21,441 nucleotides of DNA from a virus. The stretch is taken from positions 1-21,441 of IMG/VR virus record IMGVR_UViG_3300045996_003142; one strand, 5' to 3'. Shown in pieces: positions 12,136-18,243 of the stretch. The translations under genes and the position numbers were made by a program. The stretch's first letter is position 1. Every line of letters begins with the position of its first letter. The notes under the pieces were generated by a model. The model saw nothing but the letters and a program-made list of their open reading frames with translations. It did no database searches and was not told the DNA's origin.

Positions 12136-12205
12136 GCCCCCTTCCGCAAGGGCGGGCCGAGAACTTCAAATCTATGGTTGGGCGGTTCGATTCCGTCAGG
12201 GGGCA
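12136..12205 (+). tRNA. tRNA-like element with UCA anticodon loop (possible opal suppressor, irregular)
   Basis: The acceptor GCCCCCT (12136-12142) pairs perfectly with AGGGGGC (12198-12204), followed by discriminator A. The T-arm GGCGG-TTCGATT-CCGTC (12181-12197; one G-U) abuts the acceptor as in a real tRNA. The loop CTTCAAA (12164-12170) fits positions 32-38 with U33, anticodon UCA and A37, as in opal-reading tRNAs. The middle is irregular: the D-arm is reduced to CCGC-AAGG-GCGG (12144-12155), and the anticodon stem pairs only with bulges (CC-G-AGA with TCT-A-TGG). Total 70 nt. It may be degenerate or atypical. Confidence 0.45.
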
Positions 12206-12276
12206 TCAAACAGAGGCGCACATGATCCGACTGCACGACTTCTGAATTCCTGCGATGGGCGCGAGGTCCGCCGCAC

Positions 12277-12315
12277 TCTCCTAACGGCAAGTTCACACCG
12301 ACGCACGTTAGGAGA
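12277..12315 (+). promoter_or_regulatory. Hairpin that sequesters a ribosome binding site
   Basis: The perfect 10-bp inverted repeat TCTCCTAACG (12277-12286) with CGTTAGGAGA (12306-12315) surrounds a 19-nt loop. The right arm contains the whole SD (AGGAG) of the gene at 12323, so the closed form should block initiation there. This suggests post-transcriptional control by a protein, small RNA, ligand, temperature or upstream translation; which one cannot be told. Confidence 0.65.
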
Positions 12316-12322
12316 ATGATCA

Positions 12323-12688
12323 ATGTCAACGATTCATCTGAAAATCAAAATCAAGTCGCTTGCTGCGGAATCCCGCATCATCCGACGCGAGGAAAAACGC
12401 CACCCCGGCGAGAGCTACAATCGAACGTCGCTTTACCTCCATCGTATCGGCATTGTGCGCAGCGAAGCACGAGCGGCATTGCTGGCGTATGGCTACCTAC
12501 GCGGCAAACGGTATGCACAGCTTGAAGCCAAGTGCCACACGCCACCCGACGCGAAGCGAACGCTCAGCCTGATCAACAAGTATGCGGGCTGTGCGGAACC
12601 AGCCTTGACCGCTGAGCAGTTCCAAGAATGGCACGAGAACAACGCACCGGGGCGGGAGCGAAAAACCGTGACGCAACGCGCGGCTTAA
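12323..12688 (+). CDS. Conserved basic phage hypothetical protein
   Basis: 121 aa, very basic. The first 65 residues carry a pattern familiar from many phages (KIKSLAAESRIIRREEKRH, then LHRIGIVRSEARAALLAYGYLRGKRYAQLE); no function known. The C-terminal half is helical (QFQEWHENNAPGRERK). The SD AGGAG is 8 nt upstream and lies within the hairpin at 12277-12315. Its charge fits a nucleic-acid-binding role, but that is inference. Confidence 0.86.
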   Translation: MSTIHLKIKIKSLAAESRIIRREEKRHPGESYNRTSLYLHRIGIVRSEARAALLAYGYLRGKRYAQLEAKCHTPPDAKRTLSLINKYAGCAEPALTAEQFQEWHENNAPGRERKTVTQRAA

Positions 12689-12725
12689 TCTATCCACCGT
12701 CAGCCATGGTACGGAGCACATTGCC

Positions 12726-13121
12726 ATGGCTGACACTCCCCCTGATCGGGTTATTCGGATCGGCGGAACGCTTATCGAAATTTGGTCCGGAAACTGCGCA
12801 CGCACGACGCTGCCGACCGGCCGCGTTCTAATGGCCGCTCCGCAAGACAATGCCGCCTACCGACAACGCGCCATTGAACTTGGATATGGGAAAGATACAT
12901 TCAGGATGTGTGTTGAGCACGAGACCGCACATACCATGATCGCGTGCGCCCTTGGCTTGCCCTACAGCCAAACTTTGGACAAGGCAGCACAGGCGATCAC
13001 CGGAACCGCTCTGCATGACCGGGAAGAAGCCATAATCTTAGCGCTGCAAGATTTCTGTAATGCTTCCGGAATTGATTTGCTTGCGGCGGCTGAAAGTTTG
13101 GGAAACCTTCTGCCACAATAG
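12726..13121 (+). CDS. Small protein with HExxH motif, possible zinc peptidase-like
   Basis: 131 aa, CGGAG about 10 nt before the ATG. His65-Glu66-Thr-Ala-His69 (CVEHETAHTMIACALGLPYS) forms an HExxH zinc-binding motif in a helix, and Glu100/Glu101 in the following helix (DREEAIILALQDF) could be a third ligand. Similar short HExxH-bearing phage proteins exist, but activity is not established to my knowledge. A Cys-containing N-terminal segment (IEIWSGNCARTTLPTGRVLMA) looks beta-rich. It may be a real metalloprotein or a non-catalytic relative. Confidence 0.82.
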   Translation: MADTPPDRVIRIGGTLIEIWSGNCARTTLPTGRVLMAAPQDNAAYRQRAIELGYGKDTFRMCVEHETAHTMIACALGLPYSQTLDKAAQAITGTALHDREEAIILALQDFCNASGIDLLAAAESLGNLLPQ

Positions 13122-13165
13122 CGTTTCGCTATACGGCCAATACCGGCCACAACGGAGGATGGCAG

Positions 13166-13420
13166 ATGAACGACAAGCCCAAGGGTGCCAACACCGGCAA
13201 CGTTAAGCGCGACGAAGCGCACGCTCGCCGCGACGAGCGGCAAGCAGGCAAGGTTTACACGTTCACTGATCCAAACGCGGGCGGTATTACGCGCCAAGTT
13301 ACCATCGTGAGCAAGGATCAGGGAAGCCGCCTTGTGCGTGACGTGGCGACGGGTGAGGAATTCACCGTTTCCGCTGATTATCTGTCGCGAGATGACGACT
13401 CGGAAGAAGGCACAGCCTGA
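13166..13420 (+). CDS. Small hypothetical protein with basic N-terminus and beta domain
   Basis: 84 aa; GGAGG (13154-13158) is 7 nt before the ATG at 13166. Residues 1-30 are charged and disordered-looking (KPKGANTGNVKRDEAHARRDERQAGK). The rest is a compact strand pattern (ITRQVTIVSKDQGSRLVRDVATGEEFTV) ending in an acidic tail. No family recognised. A strong terminator follows, so this ends a transcription unit. Confidence 0.76.
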   Translation: MNDKPKGANTGNVKRDEAHARRDERQAGKVYTFTDPNAGGITRQVTIVSKDQGSRLVRDVATGEEFTVSADYLSRDDDSEEGTA

Positions 13421-13430
13421 CTTTCCACCA

Positions 13431-13463
13431 ACGGCCCGTTCGCAAGAGCGGGCCGTTTCTTTA
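13431..13463 (+). terminator. Strong Rho-independent terminator
   Basis: The 11-bp stem ACGGCCCGTTC (13431-13441) with GAGCGGGCCGT (13446-13456; one G-U pair) is closed by a GCAA tetraloop and followed by TTTCTTTA. It lies just before the small membrane-protein gene, whose SD starts 10 nt after the stem. Confidence 0.9.
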
Positions 13464-13477
13464 TGGAGGATTTCAAG

Positions 13478-13648
13478 ATGTTGGAAATTATTCTAATCAT
13501 CTTGCTAGTTCTCATGCTGAGCGGAGGGATTGCATATCCTCACTACGTATCTTCAACCAACCAAGTTGTACCTAGCGTTATCTGGTTGCTATTCATTATT
13601 TTGCTAATTTTTCTAATTTTCCGTCTAACTGGTTTGCTGCATTGGTAA
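13478..13648 (+). CDS. Small two-helix membrane protein, DUF3309-like
   Basis: 56 aa; GGAGG is 8 nt before the ATG at 13478, whereas an in-frame ATG at 13463 overlaps the SD. Two hydrophobic segments (LEIILIILLVLMLSGGIAY, and VIWLLFIILLIFLIFRLTG) are joined by a polar turn with Pro and His. Size and layout resemble the short DUF3309 proteins of proteobacteria. A holin-like role is possible from topology, but nothing lytic is seen nearby. It is AT-rich compared with neighbours and follows a strong terminator without an evident promoter. Confidence 0.78.
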   Translation: MLEIILIILLVLMLSGGIAYPHYVSSTNQVVPSVIWLLFIILLIFLIFRLTGLLHW

Positions 13649-13656
13649 TCGCAGGC

Positions 13657-13869
13657 ATGCCGCGTTCAGATGCCGAATTGCTGCAACTCATAGAGCAACA
13701 CCGCTGGTCAATATATCCAACGCTCGCGGGACGTTGGTACGTGCGCACTGATTACGGCATCTCCGGCCCCCTCGCCTCGCTACGTGAGGCGTTAGAAAGC
13801 GCTGAAAGAATCCACGACTCCAGACGTTCACGGCTACGTCATAGCGGCAAGCTTTCCGAGGAAAGCTAA
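13657..13869 (+). CDS. Small hypothetical protein
   Basis: 70 aa from ATG 13657; an in-frame TTG at 13642 overlaps the end of the membrane-protein gene and is an alternative. AGG lies close upstream, so initiation may depend on coupling. The N-terminal SDAELLQLIEQHRWSIYPTLAGRWYVRTDYG and the helix SLREALESAERIHDSRRSR look like a real small protein. No family recognised. Confidence 0.66.
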   Translation: MPRSDAELLQLIEQHRWSIYPTLAGRWYVRTDYGISGPLASLREALESAERIHDSRRSRLRHSGKLSEES

Positions 13870-13877
13870 TTTTTAGC

Positions 13878-13943
13878 TTGTAAGGCTGCACGACTTGCGG
13901 TAACTTCCATGAACCGGGCAACATCGCCCGGCAGATATGGAGG
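13878..13943 (+). promoter_or_regulatory. Promoter-operator-leader cassette 11
   Basis: -35 TTGTAA (13878-13883), 17-bp spacer, -10 TAACTT (13901-13906). Degenerate dyad TGTAAGG-CTGCACG-ACTTGCG (13879-13899). Leader hairpin CCGGGC (13914-13919) with GCCCGG (13926-13931), loop AACATC, then CAGATAT and GGAGG (13939-13943). At the expected start distance the sequence reads ACCGATAACG, where cassette 2 has ACCGATG, so no ATG is in place. Confidence 0.75.
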
Positions 13944-13958
13944 AACCGATAACGTGCC

Positions 13959-14075
13959 ATGTCACACGCACAGTGGAGACGCAACGCCTTCCACCGTTTC
14001 ACAAAGCGGTGGCGCTACCGCAGAAACCTAGACGAATTCATGTTTGCGGAGCGGCCATGGAGGCTCATGCTTTGA
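13959..14075 (+). CDS. Possible short basic protein overlapping the next gene
   Basis: A 38-aa frame, MSHAQWRRNAFHRFTKRWRY continuing RRNLDEFMFAERPWRLML, starts 15 nt after the GGAGG of cassette 11. That spacing is longer than usual, so initiation is doubtful. The Arg/aromatic composition is protein-like, more so than the overlapping frame read from 13937. Its stop overlaps the ATG region of the gene at 14057, which would permit coupling. Low confidence. Confidence 0.32.
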   Translation: MSHAQWRRNAFHRFTKRWRYRRNLDEFMFAERPWRLML

Positions 14076-14443
14076 GTCCCGTTCGATTTATCCACACCAC
14101 AGCGGAAGTTTTTGAATGGGCGCTTGCAAACGGATTCCACCGGGTTTCTGATCAACGGGTTGAATGCATTTATTTCCCCGGCGTCGTGGTTGCTATTGCG
14201 GTGCCGGGGAAACGAAACCTGATCGTAACCCTAGAAATTGACAATTTTCGGCCGGAAGTTATCGGGCGATTTCGCCCAACTCGCGGCCAATGGTTTTATA
14301 TAAACGATTGGGGAGTCTTGGAAGGGATTGGACTCTCACAAGCATTCGTGCTGAGCATGCACTACAGGAAATGGCATGCTGTCCCGCCATGGTTCACGCG
14401 CGAATATGCGAATCTTATGTTGGGAACGATAGGAAACAAATAA
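14057..14443 (+). CDS. Hypothetical protein
   Basis: 128 aa from ATG 14057, with GCGGAG 5-6 nt upstream. The frame also runs from ATG 13937 (168 aa), but that ATG overlaps the SD and the extra 40 residues look non-coding. The sequence starts with a helix (TAEVFEWALANGFHRV) followed by many aromatic-rich strands (VECIYFPGVVVAIAVPG, GQWFYINDWGVLEGIG) and ends HYRKWHAVPPWFTREYANLM. No family recognised. Start choice uncertain; coding region well supported. Confidence 0.74.
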   Translation: MEAHALSPVRFIHTTAEVFEWALANGFHRVSDQRVECIYFPGVVVAIAVPGKRNLIVTLEIDNFRPEVIGRFRPTRGQWFYINDWGVLEGIGLSQAFVLSMHYRKWHAVPPWFTREYANLMLGTIGNK

Positions 14444-14444
14444 C

Positions 14445-14843
14445 ATGCGAGATATGGGAAAACACCCGATTACCCGAGAGGAAGTCATTGACTGCCTAGA
14501 CACGCTGCAAAAAGAAATGGCAGCGGAAAACCGGGCTGGTGACATGCGACCGATCTTGCTGAAAACGGCTGCGGATATCCTGCGTAATCCGGAAATCCTG
14601 CTAAAAGATGCCATACGCGATAGACTCATGGAAGAGATACGACAGGCTATCGTTGCAATGCAAAACGACGATGCAAACATGGCGATGGAAATTGCAGAAC
14701 GCGAAGAGACGCACCCGGAAGGGAAAAGAGCGTTAAACGCGTTTGCCATGTTGCTAAAGCTGTGTGCTGTTGATCTTAACAATGCTCCTATTGACGAGAT
14801 TGTTGCAGCGGCGCGCAAGAGGCAAGCGGCGAAAGCCAACTGA
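14445..14843 (+). CDS. Helical hypothetical protein
   Basis: 132 aa, starting 1 nt after the previous stop (TAA-C-ATG), with AGGAA 10 nt upstream. Almost wholly alpha-helical and charged: TREEVIDCLDTLQKEMAAE, then RDRLMEEIRQAIVAMQ, then a C-terminal LLKLCAVDLNNAPIDEIVAAARKRQAAK. No transmembrane segment or known motif. Read together with the 128-aa gene from cassette 11. Confidence 0.8.
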   Translation: MRDMGKHPITREEVIDCLDTLQKEMAAENRAGDMRPILLKTAADILRNPEILLKDAIRDRLMEEIRQAIVAMQNDDANMAMEIAEREETHPEGKRALNAFAMLLKLCAVDLNNAPIDEIVAAARKRQAAKAN

Positions 14844-14859
14844 CGAAGGGAAAAACGCA

Positions 14860-15546
14860 ATGCTCAAACAACTCTTGCTTAGCGCTATGCTAACTTTTTC
14901 ATCTAGTGCCAACGCACAGACTGCAACCCCCGGCCCGCTATGGGATGCGGAGGGCACACCACCCGACCCGAAGTGGAGTGAGACTTATTATCCCGTTGCA
15001 CAGGGTGCGGTCATGCCGCGAACACCACTAGCAGACGAACGCCCGTCGCAAACTGCTGAACTTGATCGCGCATGGGAAGCTGGCATTCGCACCTATCTTC
15101 GTCGCGTGTCACATATGGTGGCAGGCATGAATTTGCCTGACCAAGACGAACGAATGCGCGAATGCGGAAAAATGGCAGCACTGGTGCATGATAATTTTGA
15201 TCATACCGAAGGACGGAGGCGCGGCCATGCATTCCGCAGCAAAAGCCAGCTTGTGCGGGCTTGCCATGCACGCGCCTTCCTGCTGAGCGGATTCTACGCG
15301 CTATCCATCCGGGCGGTTGCTGTTTCTGATCGTCTGGTACAAGTGCGTACCTGCTATTACCATGACCAATACAACGACCCACTTGTGACCGGTGGCGGGC
15401 ATGTGCTGCCCAACGGCAGGCAAGCCATTCCTCGCGTCTCTGTGGAGACCGTGCAACGCCAACCCAATGGAGAATGGCAAATCATCCTGCATGTTGCGTT
15501 GGATAGCGACGAAGAGATGATTCGTCGCGGCTGTCGCGGCGGCTAA
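14860..15546 (+). CDS. Predicted exported protein with signal peptide
   Basis: 228 aa from ATG 14860, AAGGG about 9 nt upstream; the longer in-frame ORF lies inside the previous gene. Residues 1-20 (MLKQLLLSAMLTFSSSANAQ) form a signal peptide with an ANA-Q cleavage site, so the mature protein should be periplasmic or secreted. The mature part has Cys residues near RECGKM, VRACHAR, RTCYYHD and RRGCRGG that could form disulfides. No lytic or receptor-binding motif recognised. It could act at the host envelope, for example in exclusion, but this is inference. Confidence 0.83.
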   Translation: MLKQLLLSAMLTFSSSANAQTATPGPLWDAEGTPPDPKWSETYYPVAQGAVMPRTPLADERPSQTAELDRAWEAGIRTYLRRVSHMVAGMNLPDQDERMRECGKMAALVHDNFDHTEGRRRGHAFRSKSQLVRACHARAFLLSGFYALSIRAVAVSDRLVQVRTCYYHDQYNDPLVTGGGHVLPNGRQAIPRVSVETVQRQPNGEWQIILHVALDSDEEMIRRGCRGG

Positions 15547-15587
15547 TTGGTTTCACCCACAAATTCCAAGTTTGTGGGTGAAACCAA
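15547..15587. repeat. Perfect 17-bp inverted repeat
   Basis: TTGGTTTCACCCACAAA (15547-15563) is exactly inverted at 15571-15587 around TTCCAAG. The stem is uninterrupted and not followed by a T-tract on either strand, so it is not a standard terminator. It starts right after the stop of the exported-protein gene and ends 17 nt before the next ATG. It could be a protein-binding site, an mRNA-processing stem or a recombination site. Confidence 0.85.
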
Positions 15588-15604
15588 AACGTGAGGGAAA
15601 ATCA

Positions 15605-15997
15605 ATGAGCGACGAAGACGACAAGCCGGATTGGCAACCTCCCGAATTGTGGACGCGAGAGCATGCCGAACGAACGCTAAAGCGCTTTGTACGTGAAGAT
15701 TCCACCACATACGGGCTGCAACTACTGGAATGGATGGAATGGAAGAAAGACCCGGAAGCCTACCGCCAAGAGCAAATCGCGCGCATCATCGCCAATCGAA
15801 AAACCGCGCGAACACCGACAAGTCACGCCATCGCACACAAGCTGTTATCTCTACCAGATTTGCCGCTTGTGTTCCTGAATGACATTTTCAACGTACTCGC
15901 GGTAGATGCTGTGTTGGAACAGAATGGCGAAGTCATGGTTGACGGAGAATTTGTCAAAGGCCCAACCATCACACTGAAAGAGCATGGAGACGACTAG
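15605..15997 (+). CDS. Acidic hypothetical protein, last gene of the plus-strand block
   Basis: 130 aa; GAGGGA is 8 nt before ATG 15605. Acidic N-terminus (MSDEDDKPDW), then helices with many charged residues (ERTLKRFVREDSTTYGLQLLEWMEWKKDPEAYRQEQIARII) and a strand hairpin near the end (NGEVMVDGEFVKGPTITLKE). No known domain. It ends with TAG inside CTAG at 15994-15997, and the terminase gene on the other strand ends in the same CTAG, so the two convergent genes overlap by 3 bp. Confidence 0.78.
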   Translation: MSDEDDKPDWQPPELWTREHAERTLKRFVREDSTTYGLQLLEWMEWKKDPEAYRQEQIARIIANRKTARTPTSHAIAHKLLSLPDLPLVFLNDIFNVLAVDAVLEQNGEVMVDGEFVKGPTITLKEHGDD

Positions 15998-18078
15998 AGC
16001 ACCAGCAACCCACGCTCGCGCCGATCCGGAGTCTTGATATATCCGCTTCGGCGCTTCTCGCCCTCCGCATCAATGCGTTGCGCTGCGTACCACACATCAC
16101 GCGCACGCAGCGCCATGGAGAGCGCCACAAGTCCGTCAATGCGCGAGGTGGATTTCGCCTTGTCGAACTTCCGACCCCCGGCAGGATCTTTATTCACCTT
16201 CGCCCCAAGGGCAGAATAACGCAACACCGGATGACCACCATGCATCAAACGACGATTCAACAAAACTTCTTCCAGCGATTCGATTTGCAGGCTTGCATCC
16301 TTGAATCCTTGGCCCATCGGCTCTAGCGGAATGTCAAGATTGATTTCTTTAAGCCAACCCTTCAACACGTCAATGCGCCACCGGTCAAACCCGGTCAACA
16401 ATGGCGTATAACTCGTGTTCAATTGCGAAAGGCGCTTGGCTACATAGCCATAATCAATCGCCGTTCCTTCCGGCGCTTCCATGTATCCCTGCTTAACCCA
16501 TACGTCATACGGCACCTTATCACGCTCGCTGCGTATTTTCATGGTATCCGCCGGAGTCCAAAAGAACGGCAACACCGCGAGCGGCCCGGTTTCGCCTTCC
16601 AACTCAAACACCATGACGAACGCCGTTAAGTCGGTGCGCGCCGACAAATCGAGGCCAGCCCAACAGCGCAAGCCAACCAGATTTTCAGCGGGCCAATATC
16701 CTGCATTCTCTTCCCACACCTCGCGACTGATCGCCGTTTGAACCTGCGAGATGCGCCGATTGTGGTAGAGGTTAAGAAATGAGCCTTCCGCCGCTGGTGA
16801 TTCCTTCGCTTTGCGCGCGTAATTGCGCATTTCGTCAAGACTGCGAAACACCCCCAAGGCGGGATTCGCGTGATACCAATTCTTTTCGTCCCATGGGTCC
16901 AACCCATCGGGCAGACTGAAAAATGTCAAATGAAAAGTTGGGTCCACGATATCACCGGATTGCACCTGCAACCCGTAATCAATCAACTCACTCAGCACCG
17001 CATCGTCACTATCAGCCTGTGTACTGATGGTCAGCATTAGCGGCTGTTCCTGCGCGCCAAACGAAGTTTCCATCACATCGAACAGCGCGCGGTCAGAGCC
17101 GAATTGCGCAAGCTCATCGAAGATTACGAAGTTTGGATTTAGACCGTGCTTGCTCCGCGACTCGGCACTCAGCGCTTGATACGTGCTGTTGGTCCATGGC
17201 GTGTAAATTTTCTTAGTGGAATCCGTGATGGAAAACTGATGCGGAAAAAGCAAATCCTGTCGAATGATGGACGCCAAAGAACGAAAGATGATCGCCGCTT
17301 GATTCCGCTCATAAGCGACGCTGAAACATTGGCCGCCCCACTGCGAAACCGGCCCAATCATGTGCGACATGAGCAACCCCGCCGCAAGGCTGCTCTTCCC
17401 GTTCTTCCGCGCCAGACTCCAAACCGCTTTTTGAATCGCCCTAATCTGTTTGCCACTGCTGTTGATAAGAGTCGGTTCATACACCTCCCTTATCATTTCA
17501 ATCTGCCAATCCATCAGATTGATTAATGATCCGGCTTGCGGTCCATCCGGAACTTTCATGGTTTGGATGAACGCAACCACCTTCTGCCACACCGGCCACC
17601 TTACGCGCGGATCATGGACACGCCACAGCCCCGGCCGATCCTGCCTAGGCGCTGCCGGGAGCGCTGCACGTGGCTCCGGCTCCACCGACGCTAGGGCAGG
17701 CTCCGGCGCGGGCTGGACGCGCTGCACGGGCTGCGCAGGCTCCGGCAGAGGGTGCTTGCGCGGTCGCCCCCGAGGGCGCTTCGCTGGCGGCGTGCCGGGC
17801 AACTCGTCTGTCTGTGCCGCCCGCAACTCGGCGGCAAACCGTGTCGGGCGGCTTGGGTCTAGCCGCTCCCGCGCTTCGCGAGCGGTGCCAATCCCGACCT
17901 GTCCGGCTTGGAAATTCTCCCAACGCTGCAACGCTTCCTTCCGGTCCCGCGCTGCTTCCTCTTCCAAAATCGCGCGCTCCCGCTCCACCCGCTTGCGCGC
18001 TATCTCACCGCGCTTGTAGCGCACCGGATTACGTCGCGTGTACTTCCCCCGCACGCGCGAACTATCGTCTTCGGTCAT
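15994..18078 (-). CDS. Terminase large subunit (Terminase_1 type) with long N-terminal extension
   Basis: 694 aa, longer than the usual 500-570. It is the ATP-driven packaging motor and nuclease that feeds DNA through the portal. Walker A ARKNGKSS (about 223-230), Walker B FVIFDE (317-322) with catalytic Glu322, and a nuclease aspartate in GLDLSARTD (Asp477) are visible; a C-terminal RIDGLVALSMA segment supplies another acidic site. Residues 1-150 are an extra module: basic helix, an AT-hook-like RPRGRPRKHP at 101-110, then Pro/Glu/Ala-rich linker. The ATG is 1 nt after the stop of a small membrane-protein gene. Confidence 0.96.
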   Translation of the reverse strand: MTEDDSSRVRGKYTRRNPVRYKRGEIARKRVERERAILEEEAARDRKEALQRWENFQAGQVGIGTAREARERLDPSRPTRFAAELRAAQTDELPGTPPAKRPRGRPRKHPLPEPAQPVQRVQPAPEPALASVEPEPRAALPAAPRQDRPGLWRVHDPRVRWPVWQKVVAFIQTMKVPDGPQAGSLINLMDWQIEMIREVYEPTLINSSGKQIRAIQKAVWSLARKNGKSSLAAGLLMSHMIGPVSQWGGQCFSVAYERNQAAIIFRSLASIIRQDLLFPHQFSITDSTKKIYTPWTNSTYQALSAESRSKHGLNPNFVIFDELAQFGSDRALFDVMETSFGAQEQPLMLTISTQADSDDAVLSELIDYGLQVQSGDIVDPTFHLTFFSLPDGLDPWDEKNWYHANPALGVFRSLDEMRNYARKAKESPAAEGSFLNLYHNRRISQVQTAISREVWEENAGYWPAENLVGLRCWAGLDLSARTDLTAFVMVFELEGETGPLAVLPFFWTPADTMKIRSERDKVPYDVWVKQGYMEAPEGTAIDYGYVAKRLSQLNTSYTPLLTGFDRWRIDVLKGWLKEINLDIPLEPMGQGFKDASLQIESLEEVLLNRRLMHGGHPVLRYSALGAKVNKDPAGGRKFDKAKSTSRIDGLVALSMALRARDVWYAAQRIDAEGEKRRSGYIKTPDRRERGLLVL

Positions 18079-18079
18079 G

Positions 18080-18226
18080 TCAATTCATTTTCCACAACAC
18101 GACAAGCAACATAAGAGTCACTGAAACAGACGAAAAACCCATGGCACACCAGAAAAATATTTCCGACCACAGACTCGTGTCGAAACTTTCCAACGTTTCG
18201 TAAATGGCGTCTCGCACCCTTTGCAT
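18080..18226 (-). CDS. Small one-pass membrane protein upstream of terminase
   Basis: 48 aa from ATG 18226 (GGGAAAG a few nt upstream); the frame also runs from a GTG at 18286 (68 aa), which lacks an SD and overlaps the upstream gene. An amphipathic N-terminal helix (MQRVRDAIYETLESFDTSLW) is followed by a C-terminal membrane span (IFFWCAMGFSSVSVTLMLLVVLW). It ends 1 nt before the terminase ATG. A small membrane protein at this place is unusual; a lysis or membrane-anchoring role is possible but unproven. Confidence 0.62.
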   Translation of the reverse strand: MQRVRDAIYETLESFDTSLWSEIFFWCAMGFSSVSVTLMLLVVLWKMN

Positions 18227-18243
18227 ATGGCTTTCCCATATTG

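Noticed and set aside
5204-13943. CRISPR array or transposon-borne repeats
   Set aside because: The repeats are spaced by whole genes of varying size, have promoter logic and vary in their cores. No short uniform spacers, terminal inverted repeats or transposase are present.
17450-18203. Plus-strand open frames of 177-189 codons
   Set aside because: They are antisense to the terminase N-terminal extension. Their Ala/Arg/Pro-rich composition follows from the GC-rich linker on the coding strand.
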